This document shows positions 4,365-11,303 of a stretch of DNA of 12,020 bases, piece after piece. A model generated the notes under the pieces. It saw only the letters and a list, made by a program, of their open reading frames with translations, did not search any database and had not been told where the DNA came from. The DNA is taken from positions 1 to 12,020 of the forward strand of contig JAFGJI010000001.1 of the NCBI GenBank assembly GCA_016929175.1. Direction: 5' to 3'. Position 1 is the first letter of the stretch; each line of letters begins with the position of its first letter. Origin of the DNA: Thermoplasmatota archaeon (GTDB lineage: Archaea > Thermoplasmatota > Penumbrarchaeia > Penumbrarchaeales > Penumbrarchaeaceae). A program made the position numbers and the translations under genes.

Positions 4365-7300
4365 TCATTGGTTGTCCTGTAACTCACTGGCAATATCCCC
4401 GAAGCGCACATCTTTTGATGCTTCTTCGGGATGTAATTTCGCGTCAGGTAACCGCGGTGGTGTGGGACCATGACCGATATTTATCCCTTGAATGTCCGAA
4501 CCGAGCTCATTTTCCTTAACGAAATCAGAGGATGTGCTTGGGTGTATGATCATTGGCTGCGGGACTATTTGAGATTCAATGGGCTTTTCGGTGGTCTCCT
4601 TCTTTCGCTTTCTGACCAGCAGGATCAGGGTGATCAATACAGCAAGGAGCAGGAGGACTAGTACGATAATTGAAGCTAACAATGCCAATGTGATATTATC
4701 GAAGCTGTCATCCTTCTCGACCATCCCTTCCACCTCGATGCTCATCGGACCTTCACCAAATTGGTTCAATGATGCAATAGAATATAGGTAGATAACCCCC
4801 TTATCAACGGTATCGTCAATAACGAAATGCGCTGAGCCATCCACTTGGGCGACTATCGTTGGTGTGCTTTCCCCTTCTCCTCTATAAATAACATAACCCT
4901 CGACCGGCAGACCGCCATCATTGACAGGATCACCCCAGATGATACGTAGATCATCCCCCTCGACAACGATATCGATCGAGGAAGGAGGGCCTGGCTTCGA
5001 ACCCGTCATTCCAGATACCCAATCCGTCATCTTCGAAGCTCCAACTGTGTTGAATGTACATATTCTATAATAGTATAGAATGCCGTTCTCCACCTCTGTA
5101 TCAGTCGTTTCGAGAGAGCTAGGCATTACCTGTTTTACCGGCCTGTCGATCTCGTCACCAGCTGTCCGGTATATCCGGTATCCCGCCAAAGGAGATCCAC
5201 CGTCATCCTCTGGTTCATCCCAGGAAATGTGCAATTCCCCCGGAATGACGGAGATCGAGAGGTTCCTTGGAGGGGAGGGAATACCCATCGGTGTTATTGA
5301 GATCGTTTCCGTTTCTGCTCCCTCGCCGTAATTTGTGAACGCATTCATGTAATAGGTGTATCCGACGCCATTGACAACATCCATGTCGGTGTAGGATAAT
5401 GCCGTTCCGATCTGATCCGTATCGATAACCTTATAATCTCCTTCCGATGTCCTTTTATGAATGATATACCCTCTCAGGATCCCACCGCCGAGTTCAATGG
5501 GTTCATTCCATGATAGAAATACTCGTTCATCCCCGGCCGTTCCAGTGAATTCAGTGGGTTCCGAGGGCAGTCCATAGGGAGTTACCGATGCTTCGGTCGA
5601 TGGTGGCGAGATGCCTATCGAATTTATGGCCTTAACGATGTATATGTATGTCCTGCCATTGACCACGTTATGGTCCGTCAGAAGCGTTTCAGAAGTATCA
5701 CCCGCCTCCTGGAAGGTGTCGCCGATCTCTTTTCTCCAGAGGCGATAAGTACATGTGATGTCCCCGCCAAGGTCATCGGGTTCCTCCCACATGGCCAATA
5801 CCGCTCCGTTCTTTGAGATCAGGGTAAGATCCAGAGGTTCAGACGGAGGGCCCATCGGCTTTGCGAAGACAATCTCGGATGTCGTGGATTGCCCGTTCAG
5901 GTTCCATGCGACAACACAATAATAATAGGTCAATCCGTTCTCCACATCCTTGTCGATCAACTCGGTCTCGGGTGAGATCACGGTGGTATGAACCGAAAGT
6001 TCTTGCGGGTCAATTCCCTTGAGAACTGTGAAGCTGATGATCTCCCGACCACCGGTATCTTGCGGCATACTCCAGTCCAGATAGATGATCGAATCACCTG
6101 CAGTGGCCTTTACGAAAAGGGGCGCAGAAGGTACAGAAGAAGGCATGGCGGACACTATGTTCGACGGAGCCGTTTCGCCAACTATATTCCCTGCAGTAAG
6201 ATAATAGAAATACGTTCGTCCGTTGGTCAGGTTGCCGTCCCTGATACTATCCACCCACGGATCTACCGTTTTCCATTTTACCATCTCTTCGATGGATGTC
6301 CCCCGATACAAAAATAGTGATGTCAAGGGGGGAAGACCTCTATCAAGTGGAAGTTCCCACGATAGTTCAACACTTGCATCTCCCGGAACCCCTGATAGAT
6401 TGTAGGGTCTATCAGGCAATCTTCCCGGTATTATTGAGCAGATGTCTGACATCTCCCCCTCCGCCCCATACCAGCTTGTCGCGGTTATGGCATAGTAATA
6501 TTCTACACTCGCTGAGACCGAGGGGTCGAGGAAGTATAGATCCGTTACGTTATCCCGAAGGATCGAAAGAAAGTCCGGTCTGATCCCCCTGTAGACCGTG
6601 TAGTGTGCTATATCCCTCGTTATTATATTGGACGGCGGGTCCCACTTCAAGATAACCAAGGTCTCCCATGCGTGAAACGATAGATTGAGAGGTTTTGAAG
6701 GAAGGCGGAAAGAACTCAGCTTCATTATGAAGGAGTCGTAACCGTAGGTCTCGCTGTCGTATGCACCGGGAGTTGTCGGGAAATTCTCACTGTTGGTCTT
6801 TCCACAGATGAAGATCTCTTCTTTGGAATTGAACTCTATTCCATAGGGAATGTCGGCATGAACCCCTCCAAAGAAGGTTCCATATTCGACCTGTTTACCA
6901 CTACTATCAAGAATGACCAAGAAACCATCCAACTCACCGTTCCAGGAATTGTCGATCGCATACGATGTGAGCGGGAATCCCGTTGGTTCTCCGCCCCTGC
7001 CGCATCTCCCTATAACGAAAATACGTCCCCCTAGATCCATGCATAAGCTGTTCACACAATCTCCGACAGGGGTTCCAATGAAGGTTGAAAATGAAAGGGT
7101 CTGGAGTGTCGGTGCGACCTTTGTGACGAAACCATCTCCAAGGATATTATCCGGGTCAATACCTCCGAAGCTCGTATCAAAAGCTCCTGAGGTGGTTGGA
7201 TAGTCAGATGAGAGAGTGGTTCCCCCCACATAGACGTATCCTTCATCATCCACCCACATGGGTTTCCCTCCATGCATGGAGTATTCTTCCTTGCCCGAGC

Positions 7301-8831
7301 CACCGAGGTATGTGCTTCCAAGCAGCTGGGAGCCTGCAGGATTCAATTTGGCAACGTAAAAATCGTTCCCGCCGTTATGGCCGTTATCATAGCTCGAACT
7401 GCTTGTGGGAATATCATCCGAATTGGTCTGTCCCATGACGAAGATCTCTTCTTGCGGTCCGAGTTGTATATCCCTTCCGGTATCCTCGTTGGAACCTCCG
7501 ATGAACGTTGCCCATATCCTCGAAGAACCTGTTTTGTCCAATTTGAATATGGTGATATCGAAATCTCCGTTGTGGGAGGTATCATAGGCGCCGACCGAGA
7601 CCGGAAAGTCGCTGGAAGTGGTACTACCGGCTATTAGTATGTTTTCGTCATCATCGAGGGTCATCCCTTTTGCCTGATCATCGCCGTTACCACCGATAAA
7701 GGTAGAGAAAACGAGGTTCTTGCCATCGGAGCTCAATTTAAGGGCGAATTGGTCGTTGGTGCCACCGTTATAGCTCTCATCGAAGGCTCCCGAGGTTGTC
7801 GGGAAGTCTGTCGAACTCGTGAATCCTGCGATGCAGACGTTCTCGCTTGGGTCCAGTTCCATCATGAAACCCCGCTCCCATCCTGATGATCCTATGTAAG
7901 TGGACCATATGATACCGCTGCCTTCGGAATTCACCTTGCAGACTATCACATCCTCATCTCCGTTATAGGACGCATCGTAGGTGTCGGAACTCATTGGATG
8001 GTTCCCATATGTGCCTCCGCTGAAGATGTAGCAGTTGTCCCTCGTGGTTTTACCGTGGCATGCCTGGTCATTACCGTTTCCCCCGATCAAAGTGGAATAG
8101 ATGACGGGATCGATCAACATTGGCCTGTTGATGTCCCTATCTCTGTTCTCGAACCCGAAACGACAATGACCTCTGTATGAGAAGGATACGACGATCTCCT
8201 CCTCACCACCATCTATATAATTTGCGATGAGGCCTGCATCCCGGAATTCGCCGTTCTCTGAAATTATCGTGATAGACTCTTTTTCGACTTTCAACTCAAG
8301 GGAGTTAGCAACCTCAATCTCTATGATGTCCGTGGATACACCTGCATCGACAAGAAGATCATACTTGACCCGCCCTTGTTGAAAACCAATGACCAGGTCA
8401 ATCCCGGAGTAGATGCCCTCACATGATAGGCACGCAAAATGTGGTGCGCAGCTTACCCATCTCGATGGATCACTACCGTAGAAATAATTCGAATAGGAAT
8501 CCATCTTTTCAAATCCTGACGGTTGCCATCTCGAACTCCCGTAGAAGGAGTAACTGAATAGGGAACCCCCCCTCTTTGACCCATCGAGGAAGAGCAAACC
8601 ATTCAACGTTACTGCGACGGTTCCAGTGTTCGAAAGGAAGAGTATATCCTCGTCATACTGCCCCATGTTCTGTATGAAATATGCACCAGATATCAATGAC
8701 CCGTCCATCCCATTATAGACCTTTTGGTCTTCATATCTATTTCCATTGTATGCTCCCACCAGTAGTATCGAATTCCCTATGATCAATAGCACTCCAAAGA
8801 TAACATGGATCTGTCGATAACACGATGGCAT
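4365..8831 (-). CDS. Giant surface protein: SBBP beta-propeller, seven fibronectin III domains, C-terminal membrane anchor
   Basis: A 1488-residue protein, probably displayed outside the cell. Residues about 10-27 are a hydrophobic signal or anchor (VIFGVLLIIGNSILLVGA). About 45-240 is the domain that usually precedes SBBP repeats (opening SGAYFIQNMGQY). About 245-708 holds seven SBBP blades, each with a (S/A)T(F/Y)(I/L)GG start, an IxxxGxT strand, and a T-S-x-(F/Y)D turn, enough for one closed seven-bladed propeller. About 708-1375 holds seven fibronectin III domains of about 95 residues, each opened by a proline-rich linker such as GPPSEP or GLPSEP and containing W-x-x-P and the Y-x-Y-x-(V/I) strand. 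A single membrane helix (about 1378-1405) is followed by RKRKK and an 80-residue polar tail, so the tail is predicted cytoplasmic. ATG 8829-8831 is chosen because GAGGTG lies 7 nt before it; the upstream TTG at 8861 would add ten basic residues. Base composition looks more AT-rich than in flanking housekeeping genes. Role is unknown; adhesion or ligand binding is inference. Confidence 0.93.
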   Translation of the reverse strand: MPSCYRQIHVIFGVLLIIGNSILLVGAYNGNRYEDQKVYNGMDGSLISGAYFIQNMGQYDEDILFLSNTGTVAVTLNGLLFLDGSKRGGSLFSYSFYGSSRWQPSGFEKMDSYSNYFYGSDPSRWVSCAPHFACLSCEGIYSGIDLVIGFQQGRVKYDLLVDAGVSTDIIEIEVANSLELKVEKESITIISENGEFRDAGLIANYIDGGEEEIVVSFSYRGHCRFGFENRDRDINRPMLIDPVIYSTLIGGNGNDQACHGKTTRDNCYIFSGGTYGNHPMSSDTYDASYNGDEDVIVCKVNSEGSGIIWSTYIGSSGWERGFMMELDPSENVCIAGFTSSTDFPTTSGAFDESYNGGTNDQFALKLSSDGKNLVFSTFIGGNGDDQAKGMTLDDDENILIAGSTTSSDFPVSVGAYDTSHNGDFDITIFKLDKTGSSRIWATFIGGSNEDTGRDIQLGPQEEIFVMGQTNSDDIPTSSSSYDNGHNGGNDFYVAKLNPAGSQLLGSTYLGGSGKEEYSMHGGKPMWVDDEGYVYVGGTTLSSDYPTTSGAFDTSFGGIDPDNILGDGFVTKVAPTLQTLSFSTFIGTPVGDCVNSLCMDLGGRIFVIGRCGRGGEPTGFPLTSYAIDNSWNGELDGFLVILDSSGKQVEYGTFFGGVHADIPYGIEFNSKEEIFICGKTNSENFPTTPGAYDSETYGYDSFIMKLSSFRLPSKPLNLSFHAWETLVILKWDPPSNIITRDIAHYTVYRGIRPDFLSILRDNVTDLYFLDPSVSASVEYYYAITATSWYGAEGEMSDICSIIPGRLPDRPYNLSGVPGDASVELSWELPLDRGLPPLTSLFLYRGTSIEEMVKWKTVDPWVDSIRDGNLTNGRTYFYYLTAGNIVGETAPSNIVSAMPSSVPSAPLFVKATAGDSIIYLDWSMPQDTGGREIISFTVLKGIDPQELSVHTTVISPETELIDKDVENGLTYYYCVVAWNLNGQSTTSEIVFAKPMGPPSEPLDLTLISKNGAVLAMWEEPDDLGGDITCTYRLWRKEIGDTFQEAGDTSETLLTDHNVVNGRTYIYIVKAINSIGISPPSTEASVTPYGLPSEPTEFTGTAGDERVFLSWNEPIELGGGILRGYIIHKRTSEGDYKVIDTDQIGTALSYTDMDVVNGVGYTYYMNAFTNYGEGAETETISITPMGIPSPPRNLSISVIPGELHISWDEPEDDGGSPLAGYRIYRTAGDEIDRPVKQVMPSSLETTDTEVENGILYYYRICTFNTVGASKMTDWVSGMTGSKPGPPSSIDIVVEGDDLRIIWGDPVNDGGLPVEGYVIYRGEGESTPTIVAQVDGSAHFVIDDTVDKGVIYLYSIASLNQFGEGPMSIEVEGMVEKDDSFDNITLALLASIIVLVLLLLAVLITLILLVRKRKKETTEKPIESQIVPQPMIIHPSTSSDFVKENELGSDIQGINIGHGPTPPRLPDAKLHPEEASKDVRFGDIASELQDNQ

Positions 8832-8838
8832 CCTAATG

Positions 8839-8844
8839 CACCTC
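8839..8844 (-). promoter_or_regulatory. Ribosome-binding site of the giant surface protein
   Basis: GAGGTG on the minus strand, 7 nt before ATG 8829-8831. It rules against the longer TTG start at 8861, which would place this site inside the coding region. Confidence 0.7.
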
Positions 8845-8890
8845 TTTTTTCTCCCAAACAATGATGTAATACCTTAGATGCAATAAATTG

Positions 8891-8902
8891 ATATTAAATA
8901 TT
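8891..8902 (-). promoter_or_regulatory. TATA box for the giant surface protein
   Basis: AATATTTAATAT on the minus strand. It begins only 6 bp after the stop codon of the XTP/dITP pyrophosphatase gene (8909) and predicts a start near 8865-8875 with a leader of about 40 nt carrying the GAGGTG site. The giant gene therefore has its own promoter despite following two same-strand genes closely. Confidence 0.65.
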
Positions 8903-8908
8903 CCGCTT

Positions 8909-9487
8909 TCAACCACTACATCGGGAAAGATAATCAATGAGTCCTTTGATCGCCCTGATCCTGTGGCTCAGGGAGTTCTTTTCATCCACCGACATCTCTG
9001 CGAATGTCCTCTCCTCTCCCCGAGGGATGAATATCGGGTCATAACCGAAACCCTGCTTTCCCCGTTCCTCGAAGGAGATGGCCCCCGGGCACTCCCCTCT
9101 CAGCAGGGTGATGCCCTCGCCAGGCTGGTATAGTCCGATCACGGTCCTGAAGGTTGCCCCTCTGTCGTTTCTATCTCCCATCAGGTCCAGGATGCCCTTG
9201 TTCCCGATAGTCCTCTGAACGTAGGCTGAATATACTCCGGGAAAACCCCCCAGGGCATCGATGAAGAGGCCCGAATCATCCTTGATGAAGGGACCTTCGA
9301 TATCCCCCTCCTTCTCCATGACCTCCATACCGGTCAGGATGACCTCTTCCAGGGAGTCGGCCTGAGCCTCGAGAAAGGTCCTTTCCATTAGCCTTACCTC
9401 CACCCCGAGAGGCTGAAGCCATCTTCCGATCTCCTTGAGCTTCCCGGTATTTCCCGTCAACAGATAAATAGGTCCAGGATCCTTCAT
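8909..9487 (-). CDS. rdgB: XTP/dITP pyrophosphatase (Ham1/RdgB family)
   Basis: Hydrolyses non-canonical purine triphosphates (dITP, ITP, XTP) to monophosphates and pyrophosphate, keeping them out of nucleic acids. Seen in 192 residues: LLTGNTGKLKEI (9-20), the nucleotide-binding start of the family; EAQADSLEEV at 40-49; KDDSGLFIDALGGFPGVYSA at 69-88 with the metal-binding and catalytic acids D70 and D71; GFGYDPIF at 146-153 for base recognition; SHR at 174-176. All family blocks are present and length is normal. ATG 9485-9487 is chosen because GGTGAT lies 4 nt before it; GTG 9496 and ATG 9493 lie within that site. It follows Kae1-Bud32 by 5 bp and is surely co-transcribed with it. Confidence 0.96.
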   Translation of the reverse strand: MKDPGPIYLLTGNTGKLKEIGRWLQPLGVEVRLMERTFLEAQADSLEEVILTGMEVMEKEGDIEGPFIKDDSGLFIDALGGFPGVYSAYVQRTIGNKGILDLMGDRNDRGATFRTVIGLYQPGEGITLLRGECPGAISFEERGKQGFGYDPIFIPRGEERTFAEMSVDEKNSLSHRIRAIKGLIDYLSRCSG

Positions 9488-9491
9488 CACC

Positions 9492-9497
9492 ATCACC
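9492..9497 (-). promoter_or_regulatory. Ribosome-binding site of rdgB overlapping the kae1-bud32 stop
   Basis: GGTGAT on the minus strand contains the TGA stop (9493-9495) of the upstream gene and lies 4 nt before the rdgB ATG. A ribosome terminating on Kae1-Bud32 sits on the initiation site of the next gene, so the two are likely translationally coupled. Confidence 0.6.
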
Positions 9498-11208
9498 TGT
9501 CGCTCATGTACCTTCCTCTGATATTGATGTCCATAAGTTTTTTTCGGACATCGTCCGCATCAGGGTTCTCGAGATAATACCCCTGCCAGAAATCACTTTC
9601 CCTGTCCTTCAGCCCTTCATGTGTGGAGGAGAAGACCTCGAAGAAGAGCCTCAGATCGACCCCTTTCTTCTCGATCTCGGCCGATCTCTCCGACAATGAG
9701 CAGTCGATCAGTCCGAGATTTAGTTTTTCACCATCTCCCAGGAGAATGAAGTTCGAGGTGGTGAGGTCTCCGTGCACGATGTTGTTCCGATGCATCCTGC
9801 CCACAATGGCACCCATCTCCCTCAGTGCCCAACCCTGGGCTTCCCTGTCCATGACGTTGAGAAGTCTGGCCAGCCTTGGACCCTTGAGCATTTCCATAAC
9901 AAGGAAGTTGCAATGCATGTCCACGTCCAGGACATAAGGGGTCCTGATCCCTACCCTGCGAATGGCATTGAGCATCCTTGCCTCGTTCCTGATGCGGTAC
10001 GGCGTGATACGCCCCTCCATCTCCGGGAGCCTGTAACCTTTCGGGAGCCTGAACTTCCGAACGACCGGTATTCCGCCGAAATCCTCGGCTGTTATCAATG
10101 CCTCCGCCCCCCGTCCAAGCACCGTCCCCGGGACTGCGGTCTGGCCTGTTTCGAGGGAAGCCGTCCCGGGGGTCTCCATGATACCCATTTCCCGGCTGGC
10201 CTTCCAGGTCACATCGACCATATCGGTCCTGAACCTCTGATCGATGACAGTATCCTCCATGTTATGGGTGATCCCCCCCTCGAACATGCGCTGTCCGAGA
10301 TAGGCTATCATGGCGCCATTGTCGACGGCCAGTGATGATGGCGGGGCAAAGCTCTTCCCGCCTCTCTCCCTGGCCATGATATCCACCATGGCCCTCAACC
10401 TTGAATTGCAGGCAACACCGCCTCCGAGCAGCACCTCGTCGCATCCGATGTGGGCCATCGCCCTCTCGGTTACCTCGCAGAGCATGGAAAAACAGGTCTC
10501 CTGGACGGAGTGACATACGGAATGGACCGATGCCCCCTTCCTTCCGAGAGCAAGGGCTGCCGTCATGATGCCGGAAAAAGAGATGTCCATCCCCTTCACC
10601 GAGTATGGAAGCTCCAGAAGCTCTATCTCCCGCCCCTCTTCTTCAGATATGGCGGGAACGCTCTCACCACTGGATAGCTTCTCTATACTGGGACCAGCCG
10701 GAAAAGGCATGCCCATTTCCCTTCCCAGCTTGTCCAGCATGTTCCCGATGCCTATATCGAGCGTCTCCCCGAGGACCCTGTACCTGCCCTTGACGAACGC
10801 GATGATCTGTGTGTTTCCGCCGGAAACATACAATAGAACCGGATCCCCGGCACCCACAAGAGAGCCGATCTCCAGATGTGCAACACAGTGATTGACCCCC
10901 ACGATGGGGATCGAATTCTTGAGCGACAGGACCCTGGCAATGGTAGCTCCGACCCTCAGGCAGGGTCCGAGCCCAGGGCCTTTTGAGAATGCCACCAGTT
11001 CAAGGTCGCTTTCATCGACAGCGGCCTCCTCCAGAGCTTTACGGACGATGCCGCTGCCGACCCTGACATGGTGGTCGGCTGCTTCCCTCGGATGTATCCC
11101 GCCTTCATCAGGAACGTACATGTCTCTGACATTGGACAGAATGGAGCCGTTCCTGACGACACCGGCCCCGAACGTATGTGCAGTGGATTCGATACCCAGC
11201 GTCCTCAT
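9493..11208 (-). CDS. kae1-bud32: Fused Kae1-Bud32: tRNA t6A37 threonylcarbamoyltransferase plus KEOPS kinase/ATPase
   Basis: One 571-residue chain carrying two KEOPS subunits that make the N6-threonylcarbamoyl group of A37 in ANN-decoding tRNAs. Residues 1 to about 335 are Kae1: NHCVAH with metal ligands H107 and H111, SGGN at 129-132, LDIGIGNMLDKLGREMG at 150-166, GGGVACNSRL at 262-271 and AVDNGAM with D296. After a linker of about 25 residues, 360-571 is Bud32: GRGAEA at 365-370, K385 in RKF, E409 in RNEA, HGDLTTSN at 479-486 with catalytic D481, and LID at 500-502. The Bud32 Asp-Phe-Gly motif reads Asp-Cys-Ser here (D502, C503, S504), confirmed in the DNA; the metal-binding Asp is kept. 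The fusion is known in several euryarchaea. The start lies about 25 bp after a TATA box with no ribosome-binding site, so a leaderless mRNA is likely. Confidence 0.97.
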   Translation of the reverse strand: MRTLGIESTAHTFGAGVVRNGSILSNVRDMYVPDEGGIHPREAADHHVRVGSGIVRKALEEAAVDESDLELVAFSKGPGLGPCLRVGATIARVLSLKNSIPIVGVNHCVAHLEIGSLVGAGDPVLLYVSGGNTQIIAFVKGRYRVLGETLDIGIGNMLDKLGREMGMPFPAGPSIEKLSSGESVPAISEEEGREIELLELPYSVKGMDISFSGIMTAALALGRKGASVHSVCHSVQETCFSMLCEVTERAMAHIGCDEVLLGGGVACNSRLRAMVDIMARERGGKSFAPPSSLAVDNGAMIAYLGQRMFEGGITHNMEDTVIDQRFRTDMVDVTWKASREMGIMETPGTASLETGQTAVPGTVLGRGAEALITAEDFGGIPVVRKFRLPKGYRLPEMEGRITPYRIRNEARMLNAIRRVGIRTPYVLDVDMHCNFLVMEMLKGPRLARLLNVMDREAQGWALREMGAIVGRMHRNNIVHGDLTTSNFILLGDGEKLNLGLIDCSLSERSAEIEKKGVDLRLFFEVFSSTHEGLKDRESDFWQGYYLENPDADDVRKKLMDINIRGRYMSDR

Positions 11209-11230
11209 CGTCCGTCCAATGACCGGTGCG

Positions 11231-11241
11231 CTATTTAATTT
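11231..11241 (-). promoter_or_regulatory. TATA box for kae1-bud32-rdgB
   Basis: AAATTAAATAG on the minus strand, 23-33 bp before the ATG at 11208. Transcription would start at or beside the start codon. Confidence 0.65.
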
Positions 11242-11249
11242 ATGGTGTG

Positions 11250-11268
11250 GGGGTCTGGTCTGAACCCC
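11250..11268 (-). repeat. Hairpin between the RND gene and kae1-bud32
   Basis: GGGGT and ACCCC arms around a 9-nt loop. It lies 35 bp after the RND-family stop and just upstream of the kae1-bud32 TATA box. A second short pair, GATCC/GGATC (11287-11305), touches the stop codon. They may help end the RND-family mRNA, but archaeal termination depends more on T tracts and none is obvious here, so the role is open. Confidence 0.3.
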
Positions 11269-11303
11269 TCATCCCCGACCATTGTCGATCCTCCGCTCTC
11301 GGA

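Noticed and set aside
4145..4471. 108-codon minus-strand frame over the end of the giant gene and the small plus-strand gene
   Set aside because: It overlaps the giant gene's tail in another frame and has no domain or start signal; the plus-strand frame has the better codon pattern.
7272..7637. 121-codon plus-strand frame opposite the propeller repeats
   Set aside because: It mirrors the repeat-encoding region, has no ribosome-binding site or TATA box, and resembles no protein family.
8832..8861. Longer TTG start for the giant surface protein
   Set aside because: The GAGGTG site at 8839-8844 is placed for the ATG at 8829-8831 and would fall inside the coding region.
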